Assembly: GCA_902570035.1 (NCBI GenBank)
Contig: CACFWO010000001.1
Span: 208,649 to 272,648 of the forward strand
Origin: an uncultured SAR86 cluster bacterium
GTDB lineage: Bacteria > Pseudomonadota > Gammaproteobacteria > Magnimaribacterales > AG-339-G14
Direction: 5' to 3'
DNA length: 64,000 bases
Shown here: in pieces, positions 8,768-16,532 of the stretch
Numbering within the stretch: position 1 is the stretch's first letter
Layout of the letters: each line of letters begins with the position of its first letter
Position numbers and translations under genes: made by a program
The notes under the pieces: model-generated
Database searches by the model: none
What the model saw: only the letters and a program-made list of their open reading frames with translations
Told to the model about the DNA's origin: nothing

Positions 8768-9313
8768 CTAAAAGCCAGAGGATCCAAAACCTTTGTCTCC
8801 TCTCTCTGACGATGAAAACTCTTTCACGATAGAAAAATTAGGATTCATAACCGGCAAGAAAACCATTTGAGCAATTCTTGCCCCAGGCTCAACTGTGAAT
8901 GTTTCATCAGATCTATTCCATAAAGAAACCATGATTTCTCCTTGATAATCCGAATCAATTAATCCAACCAAGTTACCTAAAACTATACCGTGCTTATGAC
9001 CTAAACCAGATCTTGGAAGAATAAAAGCAGCATAATCAGGATTATCTATATGAATACTAAAGCCGGTAGGCACTAATACGGAGTCGTTTGGATTGATGAA
9101 AATATCTTCTTCAATGCATGCACATAGATCTAGGCCAGCAGAACCAGCAGTCTGAAAGGTGGGCAATGGAAATTCTTTACCTAACCTTTCATTAAGAATC
9201 TTAAATTTTACATTTAATGGTAAATTAGATTCCTTTTGATTTTTACCTGTAAAAGTTTTAATGATGTCAGGCAAAAGGAAGCCCAAAATTCTGACCAATA
9301 ACCATCTAATCAC
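8768..9313 (-). CDS. dut: dUTP diphosphatase with hydrophobic N-terminal extension
   Basis: Hydrolyses dUTP to dUMP and PPi, keeping uracil out of DNA and feeding dTMP synthesis. The five trimeric dUTPase motifs are visible: AGSAGLDL (56-63), [33 protein letters not shown] and the C-terminal arm [12 protein letters not shown]. The protein is 181 residues because ~33 residues precede the usual start (KFKIL); this arm begins with a hydrophobic stretch ([12 protein letters not shown]). The GTG start at 9313 overlaps the coaBC stop as GTGA, which favours it, and no ATG or GTG lies between it and the conserved core. The extension's role is unknown. Confidence 0.93.
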   Translation of the reverse strand: MIRWLLVRILGFLLPDIIKTFTGKNQKESNLPLNVKFKILNERLGKEFPLPTFQTAGSAGLDLCACIEEDIFINPNDSVLVPTGFSIHIDNPDYAAFILPRSGLGHKHGIVLGNLVGLIDSDYQGEIMVSLWNRSDETFTVEPGARIAQMVFLPVMNPNFSIVKEFSSSERGDKGFGSSGF

Positions 9314-10509
9314 TTTAAATTATCGGATATATATTTGATTATTTCTCTTGAAACTTTCTCTTTCGTAGATTTATTGATTTTCCTTGAATTTTTTTCTGAG
9401 ATTAAATGCACTTCGTTATCATCGGAATCAAATCCAATCTCAGCATTTGAGACATCGTTTGCAATGATCAGATCAAGTTCTTTTTCAGAAAGTTTGAGTT
9501 TTGCGTTATCAAGAACATTCTCAGTTTCAGCAGCAAACCCTATTACCTTCTTATTTGGATGAGCTTTTTTAACGCTCGCAACAATGTCAGGATTTTCTTC
9601 TAAAAGAATGTTGTTTGCATCGAGTATCTGTTGTTTTTTGATTTTTTGATTCGAAGGATGAGATGGCTTGATGTCACAAACTGCTGCGGTTGCAATGAAA
9701 ATATCTATCTCATCTATCATTTCATTTACTTTGTCATACATTTGTTTTGCAGTTTCAACATCATGTCTGAATATTCTTTCAGGAGTGGGTAAATTGACTG
9801 GCCCGGATATCAAACTAACAAAAGCACCTTCATCACAAGCTGCTTCAGCTAAAGCAAAGCCCATTTTCCCTGAACTACGGTTTGATATGAATCTGACTGG
9901 GTCAATCATCTCACGCGTTGGTCCTGCAGTAATAAGGATTTTTTTTCCCGCCAATAGGCCTTTACTGAAGTTCAATGAAACTTGTTGAATTATATCCGAC
10001 GGCTCTGTCATTCTTCCTGGGCCAGTGTCACCACAAGCTTGGGTTCCAATATCTGGGCCAATAAAAATAAAGTTTTTTTCTGCAAGAGTGGATATATTGT
10101 TTTGTGTTGCCCCATCTCTCCACATGGCCTGATTCATTGCAGGAGCAACAAAAATTGGTGCATCAGTAGATAGAGCAACCGCACTAAGAAGATCGTCGCC
10201 TCTACCTAAAGCTAGTTTTGCAATTGAGTCGGCTGTACATGGCGCTATGACAATAATATCTGACCACCTAGCCAATTCTATATGTCCCATTGCAGCTTCA
10301 GCTCCAGGATCAAGAAGATCAGAATGAATTGGGTTGCCGGAAAGAGCCTGCATAGTTAAAGGTGTAATAAATTCCTGAGCGGATTTAGTCATCAAAACCC
10401 TCACGTCGGAACCAGAGTTTTTGAATAACCTAACTAATTCAGCAGATTTGTAGGCAGCAATGCCACCAGTCACGCATAAGAGAACCCTTTTATTTATAAG
10501 CTGATCCAT
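9310..10509 (-). CDS. coaBC: Bifunctional phosphopantothenoylcysteine decarboxylase/phosphopantothenate-cysteine ligase
   Basis: Catalyses two consecutive steps of coenzyme A synthesis: CTP-dependent coupling of cysteine to phosphopantothenate, then FMN-dependent decarboxylation. The N-terminal CoaC flavodomain shows [17 protein letters not shown], the active-site His region [10 protein letters not shown] and the PAMNQAMW motif; the substrate clamp Cys lies in [12 protein letters not shown]. The CoaB domain starts near residue 185 ([29 protein letters not shown]) and includes AAVCDIKP and a [10 protein letters not shown] motif. At 399 residues it is full length. It overlaps dut by four bases; the coaBC-dut order is the common gammaproteobacterial one. 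Confidence 0.96.
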   Translation of the reverse strand: MDQLINKRVLLCVTGGIAAYKSAELVRLFKNSGSDVRVLMTKSAQEFITPLTMQALSGNPIHSDLLDPGAEAAMGHIELARWSDIIVIAPCTADSIAKLALGRGDDLLSAVALSTDAPIFVAPAMNQAMWRDGATQNNISTLAEKNFIFIGPDIGTQACGDTGPGRMTEPSDIIQQVSLNFSKGLLAGKKILITAGPTREMIDPVRFISNRSSGKMGFALAEAACDEGAFVSLISGPVNLPTPERIFRHDVETAKQMYDKVNEMIDEIDIFIATAAVCDIKPSHPSNQKIKKQQILDANNILLEENPDIVASVKKAHPNKKVIGFAAETENVLDNAKLKLSEKELDLIIANDVSNAEIGFDSDDNEVHLISEKNSRKINKSTKEKVSREIIKYISDNLK

Positions 10510-10533
10510 AATGCGAAATATAACTTAGATAGG

Positions 10534-10562
10534 TTTTCATAACCATTAGTTTCTGGTATAAA
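10534..10562 (+). promoter_or_regulatory. Predicted promoter of rpmB-rpmG
   Basis: TTTTCA (10534-10539) and TATAAA (10557-10562) are 17 bases apart, and TG one base before the -10 gives an extended -10. It lies 30 bases before the rpmB start, in the divergent gap with coaBC. Read by eye. Confidence 0.45.
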
Positions 10563-10592
10563 TCGTGCCTCAGATTTATAAAAAATATAGTT

Positions 10593-10829
10593 ATGTCAAA
10601 AGTTTGTCAGGTAACAGGAAAAAAGCCAATGGCTGGAAACAATGTTTCCAAGGCATTAAACAGAACGAAAAGAAGGTTTTTGCCTAATCTCAATCAACAT
10701 AAATTTTGGGTTGAATCTGAAAATAAATACGTTTCTCTAACTGTTTCTGCAAAAGGGATGAGAATTATTGATAAGAAAGGAATTGATGAAGTTTTAAAGG
10801 ACATTAGATCAAGAGGAGAAAAAATATGA
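10593..10829 (+). CDS. rpmB: 50S ribosomal protein L28
   Basis: A 78-residue basic protein of the large subunit, normal family length. The N-terminal signature [18 protein letters not shown] and the [10 protein letters not shown] segment are diagnostic. It has a single Cys, not the paired cysteines of zinc-binding L28 variants. Its TGA overlaps the ATG of rpmG as ATGA, so L28 and L33 are translationally coupled, as in most Gammaproteobacteria. The promoter candidate upstream and the divergent coaBC match the usual neighbourhood, although radC, often found here, is absent. Confidence 0.97.
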   Translation: MSKVCQVTGKKPMAGNNVSKALNRTKRRFLPNLNQHKFWVESENKYVSLTVSAKGMRIIDKKGIDEVLKDIRSRGEKI

Positions 10830-10981
10830 GAGAAAAAATAAAGTTAGTTTCTTCTGCCGGAACAGGACACTTTTACACTACGGATAAAAATAAAACTTCA
10901 ACTCCAGATAAGATTGAAATGATGAAGTTTGATCCAAAAATTAGAAAAAGAGTCATCTACAAAGAAGAAAAAATTAAATAG
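10826..10981 (+). CDS. rpmG: 50S ribosomal protein L33 (cysteine-free form)
   Basis: A 51-residue protein beginning [19 protein letters not shown] and ending with [11 protein letters not shown], clearly L33: the [14 protein letters not shown] and [11 protein letters not shown] segments are family signatures. It contains no cysteine, so it is the zinc-independent form. The start overlaps the rpmB stop (ATGA), and its stop TAG shares its last base with the GTG start of maf. The three genes are therefore read as one tightly packed unit. Confidence 0.96.
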   Translation: MREKIKLVSSAGTGHFYTTDKNKTSTPDKIEMMKFDPKIRKRVIYKEEKIK

Positions 10982-11598
10982 TGACTATTTCAGGCTTATA
11001 CTTAGCCTCTAAATCTCCCCGAAGAAAAAATATCCTGAATCAATTGATGGTTGATTTCGAAGTTCTTGAAATTGACGTTGATGAAGATGAGATTCAAGAC
11101 GAGGGTCCTCAAGAATATCTTGACCGAATAGTTAAATCTAAAGTCACAGCGGCTGGAAATAAAATACTGCAAGAGAATTTAACTCTTAAGCCTTTTTTAG
11201 TGGCCGATACGGTGGTTAGTCATAAAAATAAAATTTTTGGAAAACCAACTACCAAAGATCATGCTCATAGAATGTTGAAAGAATTATCCGGAACCACTCA
11301 TACCGTAACAACAGGAATAGCTTTAGGTCATATTTCTGAATCAAAAGAAATAGAGTTTATTCAGAATCATTCACACACAGTTGTAGAAATGAAATCTCTA
11401 TCTGCAAAAGAGATCGAGAGATATGTCTTAACTGAAGAACCAATGGACAAGGCTGGCGGTTATGGCATTCAGGGATTAGGCGCTTCTTTTGTTAAAGGTA
11501 TTGGTGGTTGTTACTTCAATGTTGTTGGTTTACCAATTCAAGAAACCTGCCTACTTTTAGATGACTTAAATATCACCTATTGGTCAAACAAAGATTAA
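10981..11598 (+). CDS. maf: Maf family nucleoside triphosphate pyrophosphatase
   Basis: House-cleaning pyrophosphatase that removes non-canonical or excess nucleoside triphosphates such as dTTP or m7GTP; the subfamily cannot be fixed by eye. The 205-residue protein has the P-loop-like ASKSPRRKNIL near the N-terminus, the catalytic FLVADTVV segment (Asp in VADT), GKPTTKDHA, and KAGGYGIQGLGA followed by FVKGIGGCYFNVVGLP, all conserved in Maf. The GTG start at 10981 overlaps the rpmG stop by one base; the conserved ASKSPRR begins only eight residues later, so no later start is possible. Confidence 0.93.
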   Translation: MTISGLYLASKSPRRKNILNQLMVDFEVLEIDVDEDEIQDEGPQEYLDRIVKSKVTAAGNKILQENLTLKPFLVADTVVSHKNKIFGKPTTKDHAHRMLKELSGTTHTVTTGIALGHISESKEIEFIQNHSHTVVEMKSLSAKEIERYVLTEEPMDKAGGYGIQGLGASFVKGIGGCYFNVVGLPIQETCLLLDDLNITYWSNKD

Positions 11599-11621
11599 AT
11601 TTTTATTGATATGATGCCTTG

Positions 11622-13154
11622 ATGGTGATCATAAAATCATTAACCGCAACTGTAATCGGTGGACTCTTGGTTCTTTCTTTTGAACCATTTGATTTGTGGT
11701 ACCTAAGTCCAATTTTTTTGGCAGGATTGTGGAGACTGCTTGTTCTTGAGTCACCCAAAAATACTTTTGTCGTAAGTTTTTTCTTTGGCCTGAGCCTTTG
11801 GGTGCTTGGAGCTGGTTGGGTTGAAAACAGCATAGTTAATTACGGAGGAGCTTCGAAGCTCGCTGCTTATACTTTTGTTTTTTTGATCGCATCTTTTTTA
11901 AGCCTTTTTCAAGCAACAAGTTTCTTTTTCATGAGTTTATTTCGTCTCAATGATCACCGCAGATTGATTCTAGCGTTTCCTGTATTTTATGTTTTCGGTG
12001 AATATTTGAGAGAATTTTTGTTTACTGGATTGCCTTGGTTATATGTTGGATATTCAAGCTTAAATAATTTTTTTCTTAATGGTTATATTCCAGTCATAGG
12101 TGTGTTTGGAATGTCATTTTTAATATGTCTGTTTGCAAGCCTGCTAGGCTCTATGATCTTTTTTCAAAAATTAAGAAAATCACATTTATTTTTGAGTTTG
12201 GTCTTTATGGGTATGTTTGCTCTCAACGCAACTTGGTTATCAACTAAATCCTGGACAGAAAAGACCTCTAGTTTTCAGGCAATTGTTGTTCAACCAAATA
12301 TCGATGTTCTTGAAAAGTGGAGTCGAGATGGTCAGGTAAAATCTAGAAACTATTTTTCTAAGGTATTTTTTGATGAACTTATCGGTAACGAAAACTCACA
12401 AGAAAAAATTATATTTTTTTGGCCAGAAGTATCTTTGCCAGGGTTGTTTTCTAGATTTGAAATTTTTTTAAAAGGGTTATCAGGCACCATAAAACTAGCA
12501 AACGCAGGTGCAGTAGTCGGGATGCTTGATGAAAAAAAGGATGAGGGTTATGTGAATTCTTTAAAAGGGATGGGCATTTTACAAGGGAATTACGAAAAGA
12601 AACGTCTCGTTCCTTTTGGGGAATATCTACCTATGGGTGATCTATCAGGTTATTTATTTAATCTCTTTCAATTAGATAGACCTAATATTGTCAAAGGAGA
12701 TAATAACTCTTTCATTTCTGGAGATGGCCTCAGAATAGGAAGCAGTATTTGTTATGAGATTGCTTATCAAGATGATGTAGCTTTTCAAGCAAAAAATTCG
12801 GATGTGATATTTTCAGCAAGTAACGATAACTGGTTCGGAACCACCATAGGTCCACATCAGCATCTTCAGATTGCCAGATATCGAGCTGCAGAAAATCAAA
12901 AGCCCCTCTTGCGTAGTACCTCCACCGGTATATCAGCTGCAATAAATTTCCGTGGACAAGTTATTGAACAAATTCCTACATTCGTAAACTTTAATAATAA
13001 AAATGAGTCATATGATGGTCAAATTTTGAAAATTAAAATTAACGCAAGAAGTGGTTCAACGCCATATAACGAGAATGGAAAATATCCATTTCTTTATTTA
13101 ATTTTACTTATTTTTATTGCCCAAATTTTAAGAAGGTTTATATTTGATAAATGA
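11622..13154 (+). CDS. lnt: Apolipoprotein N-acyltransferase
   Basis: Adds the third acyl chain to the N-terminal Cys of lipoproteins at the inner membrane. About seven hydrophobic segments occupy the first ~210 residues and one more ends the protein; between them is the periplasmic nitrilase-like domain. The catalytic triad is visible: Glu in WPEVSLPG, Lys in KKRLVPFGEYLP and Cys in GSSICYEIAYQD. I start at ATG 11622, one codon after a TTG that is also in frame. In many relatives lnt follows ybeX; here ybeX is at 25 kb and lnt sits with maf. Its stop overlaps the next lipoprotein gene by four bases. Confidence 0.94.
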   Translation: MVIIKSLTATVIGGLLVLSFEPFDLWYLSPIFLAGLWRLLVLESPKNTFVVSFFFGLSLWVLGAGWVENSIVNYGGASKLAAYTFVFLIASFLSLFQATSFFFMSLFRLNDHRRLILAFPVFYVFGEYLREFLFTGLPWLYVGYSSLNNFFLNGYIPVIGVFGMSFLICLFASLLGSMIFFQKLRKSHLFLSLVFMGMFALNATWLSTKSWTEKTSSFQAIVVQPNIDVLEKWSRDGQVKSRNYFSKVFFDELIGNENSQEKIIFFWPEVSLPGLFSRFEIFLKGLSGTIKLANAGAVVGMLDEKKDEGYVNSLKGMGILQGNYEKKRLVPFGEYLPMGDLSGYLFNLFQLDRPNIVKGDNNSFISGDGLRIGSSICYEIAYQDDVAFQAKNSDVIFSASNDNWFGTTIGPHQHLQIARYRAAENQKPLLRSTSTGISAAINFRGQVIEQIPTFVNFNNKNESYDGQILKIKINARSGSTPYNENGKYPFLYLILLIFIAQILRRFIFDK

Positions 13155-13732
13155 GAATTGTTTCACTGATATCAGTATTTTTGTTATTTTCTTGTTCGAC
13201 CATGTTGCTAGATAAAAAAAAATATAACTATGAGGAACTTCAAAATGAAAGGTCTTTCATACATATCGACCTAAACGAGCAAAAATTATATTATCAAGAC
13301 GGTGATCGAGTTATCTACTTTCCTATCTCGTCATCCAGCTACGGTATTGGCAGCGAAGAAAATTCCTTCAAGACCCCCCTCGGACTTCACGAAATATCTG
13401 AAAAAATAGGAAACGATCTACCTTTGGGGGCTGTGATGAAAGGAAGAGTTTGGAATAAGGAAATCATTGAACCGATTATTGAAGACATCGACATTGAAGA
13501 GGACGTTATTACTTCAAGAATTATGTGGCTTGATGGCTTAGAACCAGGGAAAAACAGAGGATCTGGGATAGATTCGAAAGCTAGATACATCTACATTCAT
13601 GGAACTGCAGAGGAAGGACTCATTGGAAAACCTGCCTCATTGGGTTGCATCCGAATGATTAATAAGGATGTAATAAGGTTATTTGATTTGGTAGAGGTAG
13701 GAACCAAAGTATTGATTTATTCCCAATCGTAA
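13151..13732 (+). CDS. Lipoprotein with L,D-transpeptidase (YkuD) domain
   Basis: A 193-residue envelope protein. Residues 1-15 are a lipoprotein signal ending at FSC (Cys15). The YkuD catalytic motif is present: His150 in YIHGTAEEG and nucleophile Cys166 in SLGCIRM, with the usual 16-residue spacing. L,D-transpeptidases cross-link peptidoglycan or attach proteins to it; the precise substrate cannot be read from sequence. It begins within the lnt stop (ATGA), so the enzyme that finishes lipoprotein acylation and a lipoprotein substrate are co-expressed. Confidence 0.88.
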   Translation: MRIVSLISVFLLFSCSTMLLDKKKYNYEELQNERSFIHIDLNEQKLYYQDGDRVIYFPISSSSYGIGSEENSFKTPLGLHEISEKIGNDLPLGAVMKGRVWNKEIIEPIIEDIDIEEDVITSRIMWLDGLEPGKNRGSGIDSKARYIYIHGTAEEGLIGKPASLGCIRMINKDVIRLFDLVEVGTKVLIYSQS

Positions 13733-13745
13733 CCAAATATAACCT

Positions 13746-14279
13746 ATGAAAATCTTATCTTTATTGTTTCTTTTTGCCTCGTCACTGGTGTTTGCTGACG
13801 ATTCTTCATGTAAAAACCTCCTTGATCACGACGTTCGTATATTAGCTTCATCAGATTCCGAAAACCTTTGCGAATACAACGATAAAGTCATCATGGCAGT
13901 CAATGTTGCTAGCTCGTGCGGATTCACCTATCAATACGAAGGCTTAGAGAAAATTTACGATAAGTATAAACAGAAAGGTTTCATTGTCTTGGGATTCCCC
14001 TCTAGAGATTTTTTATATCAAGAATTTAAAGATGAAGACAAAACAAAGGAATTTTGTAAGACAACTTACGACGTTTCTTTTCCCTTGTTCGCAACATCCA
14101 AAGTAAGAGGTGACAGAGCAAACTCATTTTACAAAAATCTTGCTAAAAATTCTGGAGAAGAACCTTCTTGGAATTTCAGTAAATATTTGATTTCTAAAAA
14201 CGGTGATATAGAGCTAATACCTCATACCACTAATCCTGATTCTCCAGAGGTGATGAAAAAAATAGAAGCACTTCTTTAA
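13746..14279 (+). CDS. Secreted glutathione peroxidase-family thiol peroxidase
   Basis: A 177-residue protein with a Sec signal peptide (LLFLFASSLVFA, cleavage near residue 17), so likely periplasmic. The peroxidatic Cys58 lies in NVASSCGFTYQYEGLE; the WNF motif (PSWNFSKYLI) is conserved. The family's second motif GFPCNQF is altered to GFPSRDF, so the usual Cys there is replaced by Ser. A possible resolving partner is one of the other cysteines (22, 42 or the Cys of EFCKTTYDV). Without a periplasmic glutathione pool a thioredoxin-like partner is more likely, which is inference. It converges on rpiA with overlapping stop codons. Confidence 0.87.
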   Translation: MKILSLLFLFASSLVFADDSSCKNLLDHDVRILASSDSENLCEYNDKVIMAVNVASSCGFTYQYEGLEKIYDKYKQKGFIVLGFPSRDFLYQEFKDEDKTKEFCKTTYDVSFPLFATSKVRGDRANSFYKNLAKNSGEEPSWNFSKYLISKNGDIELIPHTTNPDSPEVMKKIEALL

Positions 14280-14950
14280 TCTATTACCTCTACACCGTTT
14301 TGTGTTGCAACTACAATCTTAGTAGCTGTCTTCTGGGCAAAGATTCCGTTCTCAACTACTCCTGGGATTCTGTTTAATCTAATTTCTAATTCATAGGGAA
14401 CAGCGTAATCCAAATTTAATACATCTAGTATTTGGTTTCCCTGATCAGTAACAAATCCTGTTCTATAGGTTGGCTTCCCGCCTAGCTTAACTATTTCTCT
14501 AGCAACAAAGCTTCGCGCATATTCCAAAACCTCGATTGCTAGCGGAAAAGAGCCAAGCCTATTTACTTTTTTTGATTCATCCACGATACAAATAAATTCT
14601 CTTGCAGAGTAAGCTATTATTTTTTCTCTCGTAAGAGCTCCGCCTCCGCCTTTTATAAGCTGCTTCTTATCATCGTACTCATCAGCTCCATCAACATATA
14701 AATCTGGCCCACCGACATCGTTTAGCAAGGAAACTTCAATGCCTTTCTGTTCAAGAAGTTTTGAGCTTCTTTCAGAGCTTGAAACCGCTGCTTTAAAGAC
14801 AGGATTTTTCTCAGCTAACATTTCGATAAATAAATCAACAGTAGAGCCTGTCCCAATACCGATGATTGAGTCCTCGTAAAGTTTTGGCAATATAATGTCC
14901 AGTGCTTTTGCAGCAGACTGGCGCTTTAAGTTTTCTTGATCAGAGCTCAT
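14276..14950 (-). CDS. rpiA: Ribose-5-phosphate isomerase A
   Basis: Interconverts ribose 5-phosphate and ribulose 5-phosphate in the pentose phosphate pathway; transketolase is also in this window. I choose the ATG at 14950 (MSSDQENLKRQSAAKAL), giving 224 residues, the normal RpiA length; the open frame extends 29 codons further upstream but that part would overlap the start of divergent ilvA and has no family similarity. Motifs: GIGTGSTVDLFIEML, DGADEYDDKKQLIKGGGGALTREK, where the Asp-Gly-Ala-Asp loop and Glu are catalytic. Confidence 0.94.
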   Translation of the reverse strand: MSSDQENLKRQSAAKALDIILPKLYEDSIIGIGTGSTVDLFIEMLAEKNPVFKAAVSSSERSSKLLEQKGIEVSLLNDVGGPDLYVDGADEYDDKKQLIKGGGGALTREKIIAYSAREFICIVDESKKVNRLGSFPLAIEVLEYARSFVAREIVKLGGKPTYRTGFVTDQGNQILDVLNLDYAVPYELEIRLNRIPGVVENGIFAQKTATKIVVATQNGVEVID

Positions 14951-14976
14951 TGAAGTGCTTTTACTTTGATTAACAG

Positions 14977-14982
14977 TATAAT
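14977..14982 (+). promoter_or_regulatory. Possible -10 box for ilvA
   Basis: A perfect TATAAT stands 20 bases before the ilvA start in the 52-base divergent gap with rpiA. No convincing -35 at the right spacing was seen, so only the -10 is offered. Confidence 0.35.
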
Positions 14983-15002
14983 ACAGCGCTTTTAAGGGAT
15001 TC

Positions 15003-16526
15003 ATGACTAAAAAGAGACAGATCATAGAGAAAATCATTTCATCTAAAGTGTATGATATTGCTCAAGTTACTCCGATAGACAAGGCTAGTAACTTATCTAA
15101 GTCTTTAAAAAATAATATTTTTCTTAAGAGAGAAGATCTGCAACCTACTCACTCGTTTAAAGTTAGAGGCTCGTATAACAAAATTGAGCATCTTTACAGA
15201 AAAAAGAATGTTCAACATGTAGTGACTGCATCGGCAGGCAATCATGCTCAAGGTGTGGCTTTGGCAGCAAAACATTTAAAAATTAAAGCTACAATTTTTA
15301 TGCCCCTTACAACTCCTAAAATAAAAGTTAATTCTGTAAAAATGTTAGGAGCTAAAGTTAAGCTAACAGGAAATAATTTTGATGAAAGTGCATTGGCTGC
15401 TAGCAAGTACTGCAGTCAATACAATTTGGATTTTATTCATCCATTTGATGATGAGCTGGTGATCGCCGGACAAGGCACCGTTGGCTTAGAAATTGCAAAT
15501 CAATTTACCGATAACATCTATGCAGTTTTTATAGGCTCCGGCGGAGGTGGTCTTGTTTCTGGAGTGGGAGAATATTTAAAATCTATAAGGCCCGATATAA
15601 AAATAATAGCTGTTGAATCAGAAGACTCTGCCGCTCTCCATCAAACCCTAAATTCTGGGAAAAGAATTAAACTTAAAGAAGTTGGTTTATTTGCTGATGG
15701 AACAGCAGCAAAACAAATAGGCAAGAAGAACTATCCTATTATCAAAGACGTTGTTGATTACTCGATGACAGTAAACATAGATGAGATCTGCTCGGCAGTT
15801 AAAGATACTTTTATCGAAACAAGAACCATACCTGAGCCATCAGGAGCACTGGCTCTTGCTGGATTGAAAAAATATGTCTCCAGATATGGATTAAAAAAGA
15901 AAAACTTAATTGCAATTTATTGCGGTTCAAACCTTAACTTTGAGATGCTTGCCCCAATCGTAGATAGGTCTAGCATGGGCGAGCAAAAAGAGGTTTTCTT
16001 AGGAGTTCAGATTCCAGAGGTGCAAGGAAGTTTTATAAAACTTTGCTCTGCTATCGGAAACAAAAACATCACTGAATTTAGTTACAGAATGGATGATTCC
16101 TCATCTGCAAAAGTATTTTTAGGTCTTGAATTAGAATCAAAGCGTAAGAAAGAATTGTCTATAAAGTCTCTCAAGAAGAAATTTTCTGTTATTGATTTAT
16201 CTGAAGATGAAGTCTCTAGAGTTCATTTAAGGCATATGTCAGGTGGAAGAGGACCAGCATTTAATGGGGGAGAATACGAGGAGATATATATGGTTGATTT
16301 CCCAGAAAAACCCGGGGCACTCCTATTTTTCTTAGAGTCACTTGGAAATCAATGGAACATTTCTCTCTTCCATTATAAAAATCAAGGAGCTTTGTATGGT
16401 GGAGCCTTAATTGGTTTTAAGGTAAAAGGAAACTCTAAGAAAAAACTGGAAAGGAAGTTAATCTCCATAGGGTTTCCGTTCACTAATCAAACTTCAAGTA
16501 AGGCTTATCAAGCCTTCTTAAAGTAA
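15003..16526 (+). CDS. ilvA: Threonine ammonia-lyase, biosynthetic
   Basis: PLP enzyme converting threonine to 2-oxobutanoate, the first committed step of isoleucine synthesis. PLP lysine is Lys53 in HSFKVRGSYN; the phosphate-binding glycine loop is SGGGGLVSG (at IGSGGGGLV). The 507-residue length and the C-terminal ~180 residues containing two ACT-like regulatory modules (EVFLGVQIPE and YMVDFPEKPGALLFFLESLG) identify the allosteric biosynthetic form rather than the short catabolic one, so feedback by isoleucine is expected. rpiA is divergent upstream, an arrangement also seen in other Gammaproteobacteria. Confidence 0.95.
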   Translation: MTKKRQIIEKIISSKVYDIAQVTPIDKASNLSKSLKNNIFLKREDLQPTHSFKVRGSYNKIEHLYRKKNVQHVVTASAGNHAQGVALAAKHLKIKATIFMPLTTPKIKVNSVKMLGAKVKLTGNNFDESALAASKYCSQYNLDFIHPFDDELVIAGQGTVGLEIANQFTDNIYAVFIGSGGGGLVSGVGEYLKSIRPDIKIIAVESEDSAALHQTLNSGKRIKLKEVGLFADGTAAKQIGKKNYPIIKDVVDYSMTVNIDEICSAVKDTFIETRTIPEPSGALALAGLKKYVSRYGLKKKNLIAIYCGSNLNFEMLAPIVDRSSMGEQKEVFLGVQIPEVQGSFIKLCSAIGNKNITEFSYRMDDSSSAKVFLGLELESKRKKELSIKSLKKKFSVIDLSEDEVSRVHLRHMSGGRGPAFNGGEYEEIYMVDFPEKPGALLFFLESLGNQWNISLFHYKNQGALYGGALIGFKVKGNSKKKLERKLISIGFPFTNQTSSKAYQAFLK

Positions 16527-16532
16527 AAATTT

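Noticed and set aside
14951..15037. Upstream extension of rpiA by 29 codons
   Set aside because: It overlaps the ilvA start and promoter and gives a hydrophobic N-terminus unlike RpiA. ATG 14950 gives the normal length.
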